A model generated the notes under the pieces. That model saw only the letters and a list, made by a program, of their open reading frames with translations. It was not told the DNA's origin and ran no database searches. Of a stretch of DNA of 5,559 nucleotides, positions 1 through 5,154 are shown piece by piece. Location: positions 1-5,559 of the forward strand of contig JABXGU010000669.1 in NCBI GenBank assembly GCA_016550415.1, read 5' to 3'. The stretch is from an archaeon (GTDB lineage: Archaea > Asgardarchaeota > Hermodarchaeia > Hermodarchaeales > Hermodarchaeaceae). The stretch's first letter is position 1; the number at the start of each line of letters is the position of its first letter. A program made the position numbers and the translations under genes.

Positions 1-25
1 GTCACAAAAACCACGCGCAGGTCCT

Positions 26-1417
26 ATGGACATCTACCCACTACTGCCACAAACCAACTGCAAAGAATGTGGAGAAGCAAATTGCATGGCATACGCAACA
101 AAGCTAGCCGAGTATACAATCGAACTCTCCGCTTGTAAGCCCTTATTTGGGGAGGCAAAATATTCAGAAAAGCTGGCAAAGCTAAAGGAGTTGATGCGAC
201 CACCTGTAAAAGAAGTCATTATCGGCATTGGTGACCATCAGGTGAAGATTGGGGGCGAGCTTGTACTCTTTCGCCATGATCTCCGGTATATTCATCCTCC
301 TGCATTCTTTATAGATGTCCCAGATACAGCGTCATCTAAGGCAATTGAAAAGCGTGTAAAAGAAATTGAAGAATGGACTTACATCTACATTGGTATGAAC
401 TTGCGTCTAAACGGTATTGCCCTCCGCTGCGTCTCTGGTGACCCAGCAACCTTTGCAAAAGCAGCGGAAAAATTGGGGAAAATCACAGAGTGGCCTATTA
501 TTCTCTGTTCATTGAATCCAAAGGTGTTAGCAGCAGGATTAGAAGTGTTAGGATCAAAACGTCCCCTCATCTATGCAGCAACCAAAGAGACGTGGAAAGA
601 GCTAGGCAACCTTGCTATCAAACATAAGTGTCCCTTGGCTATCTATTCGCCAGGTAATTTAGATGACTTGAAATCGTTGGCTACAACAGTTGACCAGATG
701 GGTGTTGATGTAGTGCTTGATCCTGGCAATGAGTTTGGTGCTGCACTTGGTGCTACTGTTGATGATTTTAGTATGCTCCGACGGACAGCAATCCGTGAGC
801 GAGATTTAGAAGTTGGCTTTCCTTTGATGGCAACTCCTATCTCTGTTTGGGGCGATTATAAAGAGGGAGAAGCACCGGAATTAGCCAAATGGCAAGAAAC
901 GCTTGCAGCTGCAGCATTAATTACTCGCTACGCAGATATCATTGTATTTCACAGTTTGGATATGTGGGTTCAGCTGCCACTTACATTTCTACGAACCAAC
1001 CTTTACACTGACCCTGTGAAACCTGTTGCAGTTGAGCCTGGACTCCGAGAAATGGGTAGCCCTGATTCTGACTCGCCAGTAATGTATACCTCAAACTTTG
1101 CATTAACTTATTTCACAGTAGAATCTGACATTAAACAAGCAGGAATCGATTGCTGGCTTATTGTGGTGGACACAGAGGGGCTCAGTATTCAATCCGCAGT
1201 TGCGGGTAGAAAATTAACAGCAGATACGATTGCTGAAGCCATCAAAGAGTACAAAGTCGAGGAGAAGGTTTCCCATCGTATTCTCATCAGCCCGGGTATG
1301 GCTGCACGCTTAAGTGGCGAAACAGAAGAAGCTTCAGGCTGGACTGTGAAAGTGGGTCCCAAGGATTCTAGTGGAATCCCCCAATACATTCGTGACGGTC
1401 TTTGGAAAGAGAAGTAA
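26..1417 (+). CDS. cdhE: Acetyl-CoA decarbonylase/synthase gamma subunit (corrinoid iron-sulfur protein, large subunit)
   Basis: This is the large subunit of the corrinoid iron-sulfur protein, which with the delta subunit carries a methyl group on cobalt between tetrahydropterin and the acetyl-CoA synthase A-cluster in the Wood-Ljungdahl pathway. It is cytoplasmic. The N-terminal domain (residues 1-57) has the [4Fe-4S] signature C12-x2-C15-x4-C20-x16-C37. A TIM-barrel region follows (about 60-320), then the C-terminal corrinoid-binding Rossmann-like domain (about 330-463). Family landmarks are NLYTDP (325-330), SNFALTYFTVESD (356-368), VDTEGLSI (381-388) and SPGMAARLSG (422-431). At 463 residues it has the normal family length. 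The wording is closer to archaeal CdhE than to acetogen AcsC. The ATG at 26 has no good Shine-Dalgarno, and the frame stays open to the left edge (upstream codons read SQKPRAGP). Archaeal homologues usually have several residues before the equivalent of DIYPLLP, so the real start may be outside the window. It is probably the last gene of a cdh operon, since a convergent gene follows. Confidence 0.95.
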   Translation: MDIYPLLPQTNCKECGEANCMAYATKLAEYTIELSACKPLFGEAKYSEKLAKLKELMRPPVKEVIIGIGDHQVKIGGELVLFRHDLRYIHPPAFFIDVPDTASSKAIEKRVKEIEEWTYIYIGMNLRLNGIALRCVSGDPATFAKAAEKLGKITEWPIILCSLNPKVLAAGLEVLGSKRPLIYAATKETWKELGNLAIKHKCPLAIYSPGNLDDLKSLATTVDQMGVDVVLDPGNEFGAALGATVDDFSMLRRTAIRERDLEVGFPLMATPISVWGDYKEGEAPELAKWQETLAAAALITRYADIIVFHSLDMWVQLPLTFLRTNLYTDPVKPVAVEPGLREMGSPDSDSPVMYTSNFALTYFTVESDIKQAGIDCWLIVVDTEGLSIQSAVAGRKLTADTIAEAIKEYKVEEKVSHRILISPGMAARLSGETEEASGWTVKVGPKDSSGIPQYIRDGLWKEK

Positions 1418-1441
1418 TTCGCAACTATTTGAAGATGTAAT
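1418..1441. other. Convergent gap between cdhE and the phosphatase gene
   Basis: Only 24 bp separate the two stop codons of convergent genes. No hairpin or long T-run lies in the gap. A short T-run of the kind that ends archaeal transcripts (cttttg, 1450-1455) lies just inside the phosphatase 3' end on the cdhE-sense strand. The two transcripts therefore probably overlap at their 3' ends. Confidence 0.5.
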
Positions 1442-1885
1442 TTAACTTCGCTTTTGTTGGGCGAATTGTTCAAGTACCTGCTCCTGTCCATGTGTTTCTA
1501 TTGAGTAGGGTCGTTTCTGGCGAACCTCTAGAATCGCCTCTTCGGCAGTTAAACCTTGGCTAATCAAATACGCAGCAAGAAAGGTGCCTGTACGCCCTAG
1601 GCCCATAAAACAATGAACAGCTACTGGGCGTCCTTGAACACGATTTTTTTCGACTAGCTTCACAAATTCATTAAGTTGATCAACGGTGGGAGTACCAAAG
1701 TCTCGAACTGGAATGTGATGGTATTCCAACCCTGCTGCTCTAATTGCATCCTCATCAAGGCGTTCTAACATCACTGTAACTAATACAAGAACTCCAGCAT
1801 TTGCTAGACGCTGAATGTCCTGTAAACTGTTGGGTTGATCTGCACCTGCAAGGACTCCTGGGATTATCCAACCGAAATTATGCAT
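1442..1885 (-). CDS. VHZ/DUSP23-type dual-specificity (tyrosine) protein phosphatase
   Basis: This is a compact cysteine-dependent phosphatase of 147 residues that should remove phosphate from Tyr (and possibly Ser/Thr) residues of proteins in the cytoplasm. The P-loop is HCFMGLGRTG (91-100), matching HCx5R, with nucleophile Cys92 and phosphate-binding Arg98. The likely general acid is Asp62 in PVRDFGTP. The N-terminal NFGWIIPGVLAG (3-14) and C-terminal SIETHGQEQ (128-136, with Gln134 or Gln136 in the Q-loop role) are hallmarks of the VHZ/DUSP23 group, which also has archaeal members such as the small Sulfolobus and Thermococcus tyrosine phosphatases. All catalytic residues are present and the length is typical. 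No membrane segment or extra domain is visible. The ATG at 1885 is the natural start because NFxW-PG follows at once. The Shine-Dalgarno is weak (AGGAT 11 nt upstream). The PAS-domain gene lies 116 bp upstream on the same strand, so co-transcription is possible. The substrate is unknown. Confidence 0.9.
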   Translation of the reverse strand: MHNFGWIIPGVLAGADQPNSLQDIQRLANAGVLVLVTVMLERLDEDAIRAAGLEYHHIPVRDFGTPTVDQLNEFVKLVEKNRVQGRPVAVHCFMGLGRTGTFLAAYLISQGLTAEEAILEVRQKRPYSIETHGQEQVLEQFAQQKRS

Positions 1886-1931
1886 TTAAAGTTACAATCC
1901 TGAAAATGTTCGTAAAAAGCTGGTGAGGTTT

Positions 1932-1940
1932 GTTAAATAG
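1932..1940 (-). promoter_or_regulatory. Candidate TATA-like element for the phosphatase gene
   Basis: On the minus strand this reads CTATTTAAC, resembling an archaeal TATA box, about 47-55 nt upstream of the phosphatase ATG. With normal TATA-to-start spacing of about 25 nt, transcription would begin some 20-30 nt before the ATG. The match is by eye and such AT-rich strings are common, so it only suggests that the phosphatase may have its own promoter in addition to any read-through from the PAS gene. Confidence 0.3.
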
Positions 1941-1962
1941 TATTTCGACTTGTCAAAATACT
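1939..1962. repeat. 24-bp imperfect palindrome between PAS gene and phosphatase gene
   Basis: AGTATTT (1939-1945) is mirrored by AAATACT (1956-1962), and inside it GAC (1947-1949) is mirrored by GTC (1952-1954). In all, 10 of 12 positions of each half match about a centre at 1950/1951. It lies 40-63 bp past the PAS stop and abuts the TATA-like element of the phosphatase gene. This fits a dimeric regulator's binding site. A transcript hairpin is also possible, but the stem is AT-rich and no T-run directly follows, which argues against a bacterial-style terminator. Confidence 0.5.
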
Positions 1963-2001
1963 TCCTAAGTCACTTCTCCAGGTCAGTGTTATCAGGTATT
2001 T

Positions 2002-3939
2002 CTATAGCTGTTCAGAAAGTTCTCGAAGCTGCTCTATCATTCTCAACCTATCTGTGATGTCTCTGTAGATTCCACGATAGCCGTTTAGGTTACCTTTTTC
2101 GTCTAGAATGGGATGCCCTCTTGCCTCCAATACAATTGTGGAGCCATCGCGGTGGCGGAAACGACTTACGACAGCGCGGATTGGAGTTTTTTCCTTGAAT
2201 GAAGCAATATAGACTTCTAGGGTTGTATTTAGCTCGTCAGGGTGGAGGAAGTCAAAAGGTGTACACCCTAGTATTTGTCCAACAGAGTAACCGAGTATAT
2301 CTTCGACAGCATTGTTGGAATAGGTGAAGTAACCTTGGGCATCCATCTCCCATACCCAGTCAGAAATTTCCTCAACAAGTGCACGGAACTTTTCCTCAGA
2401 TTCCTGTAGAGCCTGCTCTGCATGTTTGCGTTCATTGATGTCAATATAAGTTGCTTGAACAGCAGGTTTCCCTTTGTACTCAATAAGGCTAGCATAGACC
2501 TCCAACCAGCGCACTACACCATCCTTCCGGACAGCACGAAATTCGTAGTTTTGAGGTACATCTTTTCCTTTCAACCGAGCCCGATAGCGACCCCAAACAA
2601 TGGGTTGATCTTCAGGATGAACATAAGCCTGCATTTCCTTAGGTGACCAAGCTAACATCTCCTCAATTGTATACCCGAGGATGTCAGCGAAGGTTTGGTT
2701 TGCGAAAACGATTCGGTTATCTTGTATAATTACTAGGCCTTGAAGCGAGAATTCTACAAGCGAGCGATATGCTGTCTCAGTATGTTTACGATCTGTATTA
2801 TCTATAACAGCGACTAATACTGCAGGCTGCCCCTTGTATTTTGTAAGACTTGAGTAAAGTTCAGACCAGCGTATTGTTCCATCTGTGCGTATAAAACGGA
2901 ACTCATAATGTTGTGGAACAGGTTTTCCAGCCAAACGGTCCTTCAAACGTCCAAAAACCAGCGCCCGGTCTTCAGGATGAATAGAATCATTAATTTCTTG
3001 AGGAGAAAGAGCTAACAACTCTTCGATAGAATATCCGCTGAACTCAACAAAGGCTTGATTGGCATACACAATGCGGAGATCTTGGAGTATCACGAGACCT
3101 TGCAGGGAGTTCTCTACCATAGCCCTGAACTTCGCTTCAGATTCCTGAAGAGCCTTTTCAGCCATTTTCTGTTCAGTTATGTCTTCCAAACTGCCTTCAT
3201 AGAACATAACACGTCCTTCAGCATCATGTACAGCCCGTGCACTATCTCGCACCCAGATAATCTGTCCATCTTGTCGGCGAAATTGAACTTCGAAGCCCCG
3301 TACAATTCCTTCCCGTTCCATAAGGGTTTGCCACTCTTTGCGAGCTTTGGAATCAACATAGAACTCATCTGCATTAATTGCCAGTAATGACTCCTTTTTC
3401 TTAGCCCCTAAGAGCTGCAATGTTGCAATATTAACGTCTAAGATTCGTCCATCACGAGTCGTTCGATAAAGCCCTACAGGAACACTGTCAAACAGATTAC
3501 GATGACGAGCCTCAGATAATTGAAGTGCTGCTTCTGCTTGCTTACGTTCGGTAATATCCATTACTACAACTTTGAGAATGGATTTGCCCTCAATTTGAGA
3601 GATAGTATTTACTATGTCAACCCAGCGAATTGGACCTTTCTTTGGTCTAAATCGAAGCTCAAGACGTTCTGAGGGTACTTTTCCCTTACTCAGATCTTTG
3701 TACCGGTGGAGTGCAGCATCTTGGTCTTCTGTGACTACTAGTTTAACGAAATCTTTCATCTGCCAATTATTTATTGTCCGCAATGAATAGCCAGATAGCT
3801 TTTCTAGGGTAGCATTGGCATAGATGACTTTTTTATTTTGGAAAATAATGATGCCTTGGGGAGAGTTATCTGCAAGTAATTTGAACATATTTAGCTCAGC
3901 CTTTAATCCAGCTGAAGCACTTCTTTGAGAAGAAACCAT
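2002..3939 (-). CDS. Soluble five-PAS-domain protein without output domain
   Basis: The 645-residue protein consists of five PAS domains in a row: PAS1 about 18-138, PAS2 145-262, PAS3 270-385, PAS4 391-506 and PAS5 517-634. Each ends in the PAS/PAC pattern (MDITERK, LEDITEQ, VIDNTDRK, YIDINERK, YRDITDR), and HPED or HPDE occurs in PAS3, PAS4 and PAS5 (321, 441, 566). Helical linkers such as AEKALQESEAKFR join the domains. No histidine kinase, GGDEF, helix-turn-helix or membrane segment is seen, and the chain stops 11 residues after PAS5 at a TAG within a helix (LRELSEQL). PAS domains sense small ligands, redox state or light, or mediate protein contacts; no flavin or heme signature was recognised, so the signal is unknown. 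The start is ATG 3939, preceded by AGGTG with 7-nt spacing. It is divergent from the kinase gene and upstream of the phosphatase gene, which may be its partner. It may be a naturally transmitter-less sensor, common in archaea, or one that lost its kinase. Confidence 0.9.
   Translation of the reverse strand: MVSSQRSASAGLKAELNMFKLLADNSPQGIIIFQNKKVIYANATLEKLSGYSLRTINNWQMKDFVKLVVTEDQDAALHRYKDLSKGKVPSERLELRFRPKKGPIRWVDIVNTISQIEGKSILKVVVMDITERKQAEAALQLSEARHRNLFDSVPVGLYRTTRDGRILDVNIATLQLLGAKKKESLLAINADEFYVDSKARKEWQTLMEREGIVRGFEVQFRRQDGQIIWVRDSARAVHDAEGRVMFYEGSLEDITEQKMAEKALQESEAKFRAMVENSLQGLVILQDLRIVYANQAFVEFSGYSIEELLALSPQEINDSIHPEDRALVFGRLKDRLAGKPVPQHYEFRFIRTDGTIRWSELYSSLTKYKGQPAVLVAVIDNTDRKHTETAYRSLVEFSLQGLVIIQDNRIVFANQTFADILGYTIEEMLAWSPKEMQAYVHPEDQPIVWGRYRARLKGKDVPQNYEFRAVRKDGVVRWLEVYASLIEYKGKPAVQATYIDINERKHAEQALQESEEKFRALVEEISDWVWEMDAQGYFTYSNNAVEDILGYSVGQILGCTPFDFLHPDELNTTLEVYIASFKEKTPIRAVVSRFRHRDGSTIVLEARGHPILDEKGNLNGYRGIYRDITDRLRMIEQLRELSEQL
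2416..3129 (-). repeat. Tandem PAS domain duplication (PAS3 and PAS4)
   Basis: Residues 271-388 (DNA 2776-3129) and 391-508 (2416-2769) align without gaps at a period of 120 codons, with 68 of 118 residues identical by hand count (about 58%). Shared blocks include SLQGLVI, HPED, YEFR and ERKH/DRKH. PAS1 shares the NSPQGIIIFQ opening but is more distant, and PAS2 and PAS5 are different PAS types. This indicates a fairly recent internal domain duplication. Confidence 0.85.
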
Positions 3940-3946
3940 CTCATAA

Positions 3947-3951
3947 CACCT
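3947..3951 (-). promoter_or_regulatory. Ribosome binding site of the PAS gene
   Basis: On the minus strand this is AGGTG followed by 7 nt and the ATG at 3939. It fixes that ATG as the start over the nearby out-of-frame ATG at 3944. Confidence 0.65.
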
Positions 3952-4037
3952 GTAAGGATGATGGGAAGAAATTAGGCCGACCCTTAGTCACTAGATTTTT
4001 GGAGGCTACGAACCTTCTGTCTTTGCAGTCCCAATAA

Positions 4038-4062
4038 TTCCCAAATAATATAACCTAGGGAA
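4038..4062. repeat. Inverted repeat TTCCC-N15-GGGAA around a TATA-like string
   Basis: TTCCC (4038-4042) is mirrored by GGGAA (4058-4062), with the AT-rich string AAATAATATAA between them. For the PAS gene this string is the best TATA-like candidate, so the repeat could be an operator that brackets the promoter. The arms are only 5 bp, so chance is a fair alternative. Confidence 0.3.
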
Positions 4063-4124
4063 CTTGATATTCCTTTCGTAGATTCTGGATATTATATTAA
4101 ACTAAGAAATTGTCAAGCAGAAGC

Positions 4125-4134
4125 CATAAAATAA
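4125..4134 (+). promoter_or_regulatory. Candidate TATA element for the kinase operon
   Basis: CATAAAATAA lies 47-56 nt upstream of the GTG start. Normal archaeal spacing would put the transcript start near 4155-4160, leaving a short leader that contains the GAGGAAG ribosome binding site. The better string TATTATATTAAA about 35 nt upstream is the alternative and would give a longer leader. Confidence 0.3.
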
Positions 4135-4137
4135 GTT

Positions 4138-4149
4138 AGGACTAGTCTT
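4138..4149. repeat. Short palindrome between kinase TATA element and expected transcript start
   Basis: AGGACTAGTCTT holds a perfect 8-bp palindrome GACTAGTC (4140-4147), with 10 of 12 positions symmetric overall. If CATAAAATAA is the TATA box, this sits between it and the start site, where an archaeal repressor would block polymerase. It is short enough to be chance. Confidence 0.25.
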
Positions 4150-4165
4150 CAAATTATGATGAATT

Positions 4166-4172
4166 GAGGAAG
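4166..4172 (+). promoter_or_regulatory. Ribosome binding site deciding the GTG start of the kinase
   Basis: GAGGAAG is followed by 8 nt and GTG at 4181. An in-frame TGA at 4160-4162 excludes a longer protein, and the next ATG codon (residue 40) would cut away the first strand and the GG motif, so GTG 4181 is the start. Confidence 0.7.
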
Positions 4173-4180
4173 CAATCACG

Positions 4181-5152
4181 GTGAAAGGTGAATCAGCACG
4201 ATTTTACGATTTAGTAGTTGTCGGACATCTTGTAATTGATTATACCATTTCACATATTGAACAGCGTGTGGCTCTTGGGGGTCCACCTGCGTATGCAATG
4301 GTTGCTCGGTCTCTAGGTCTTGAACATGTTGGTTTGGTTACTGTAATTGGTTCAGACTTCCCTGACGAATATTTCCAACAGCTAGTTAATGCTGGTTTGA
4401 ATCTTGAAGGAGTGCGCCGTGGTCGTATCACCACACGTTTTACGAATAGGTACTTTGAAGATAAGGAGCGTGTCCAGCAGGCAACCGCGGTTGCTGATTC
4501 CATAGATATCTCAGATTTTCCATCTGATTATTGGAAGACAAAATGGATGAATTTTAGTCCTATTCTTCAAGAAATTGACCCGAAAATGATTATCCTAGCA
4601 AAACAACGTGGAGCAATAGTTACTGTGGATATCCAAGGCTACGTCCGCTGCCGCAATCCTAACCAAGATAATCGTGTTAAGCCTTGCCCCTGGAAAGACT
4701 TTCCAGAAGTAGCAGTTAATATTGATGTTCTAAAGGCTGACATTGACGAGATTAGTAGGCTCACAAGTCTTTCAAACATTAGGAAAGCTAGTCAATCAGC
4801 CTATGCAGCAGGCTGTAAGATAATTCTAATTACAGATGGCCAACGAGGTTCCTACATCTATTATAACGACAACCTCCATACAATCCCTGCACTTCCACCA
4901 CAGCGTACTATTGATCCCACTGGTTGCGGTGACATATTTAATATCAGTTTCATGATAGAATACCAACGCACTAATCGTCCCCTCTGGTCCGCCTACTTTG
5001 CCGCTACAAGTGCTTCATTTAATATAGAGACTCCAGGTCCCACTGATTTCCCAACACACAAACAAGTAACAGCACGACTCAACAGATTTCTAAAGCAACC
5101 AAAGAACCTTCATCATCATGAAATCCTTAGAAAGGAAAAGGAAGACTCCTGA
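4181..5152 (+). CDS. PfkB/ribokinase-family sugar or nucleoside kinase
   Basis: This 323-residue cytoplasmic kinase of the PfkB family should transfer phosphate from ATP or ADP to a hydroxyl group of a sugar, sugar phosphate or nucleoside. It opens with the first core strand, LVVVGHLVID (11-20), then the substrate-side di-glycine ALGGPPAYA (31-39). It has the KADIDE motif (185-190, in the place of the family N-x-x-E), the ITDGQRGSY nucleotide strand (217-225) and the family signature DPTGCGD (245-251), in which Asp251 is the catalytic base and the glycines form the anion hole. The length is normal. The C-terminal 20 residues are highly charged and include three histidines (311-313), looking like a flexible tail. 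It starts at GTG with a good ribosome binding site and is 2 bp from the next gene, a nucleoside phosphorylase-like protein, which hints at nucleoside salvage: ribose-1-phosphate kinase or nucleoside kinase are the leading ideas. Ribokinase, 2-keto-3-deoxygluconate kinase or myo-inositol kinase are not excluded. Confidence 0.88.
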   Translation: MKGESARFYDLVVVGHLVIDYTISHIEQRVALGGPPAYAMVARSLGLEHVGLVTVIGSDFPDEYFQQLVNAGLNLEGVRRGRITTRFTNRYFEDKERVQQATAVADSIDISDFPSDYWKTKWMNFSPILQEIDPKMIILAKQRGAIVTVDIQGYVRCRNPNQDNRVKPCPWKDFPEVAVNIDVLKADIDEISRLTSLSNIRKASQSAYAAGCKIILITDGQRGSYIYYNDNLHTIPALPPQRTIDPTGCGDIFNISFMIEYQRTNRPLWSAYFAATSASFNIETPGPTDFPTHKQVTARLNRFLKQPKNLHHHEILRKEKEDS

Positions 5153-5154
5153 AC

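Larger units (their letters stand above)
3940..4180. promoter_or_regulatory. Divergent intergenic promoter region
   Basis: This 241-bp AT-rich stretch separates the 5' ends of the minus-strand PAS gene and the plus-strand kinase gene, so it must hold both promoters. TATA-like strings are present for the PAS side (TTATATTATTT on the minus strand, about 4042-4052) and for the kinase side (TATTATATTAAA near 4090-4100 and CATAAAATAA at 4125-4134). Short inverted repeats are listed separately. No tRNA, small RNA or open reading frame of note was recognised. Confidence 0.65.

Noticed and set aside
1189..1491. Minus-strand open frame of 100 codons across the cdhE 3' end
   Set aside because: It is antisense to well-conserved CdhE sequence and overlaps the phosphatase 3' end in another frame. 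Its translation has no domain or plausible gene start.
1939..1962. The palindrome as an intrinsic terminator for the PAS gene
   Set aside because: The stem is mostly A/T with two mismatches and no T-run directly after it. An operator-like site fits better, though transcript data are lacking.
1933..2004. TAG of the PAS gene read through (for example as pyrrolysine), adding 22 codons
   Set aside because: The extension to the TAA at 1933-1935 matches nothing recognisable, and no pyrrolysine machinery is in view. A normal stop is simpler.
3055..3387. Plus-strand open frame of 110 codons inside the PAS gene
   Set aside because: It is antisense to PAS2/PAS3 coding sequence that is clearly real, and its translation resembles no protein family. 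The 2422-2646 plus-strand frame is rejected for the same reason.
3940..4180. A structured RNA or riboswitch leader in the divergent region
   Set aside because: No long paired helices or known aptamer core could be seen; the region is AT-rich with only short inverted repeats.
4240..4503. Minus-strand open frame of 87 codons inside the kinase gene
   Set aside because: It is antisense to the conserved GG motif region of the kinase; the Arg/Ser/Thr-rich translation is typical of a shadow frame.
5111..5119. CATCATCAT run as an engineered histidine tag or microsatellite
   Set aside because: Only three CAT codons lie inside a natural charged C-terminal tail; this is within chance.
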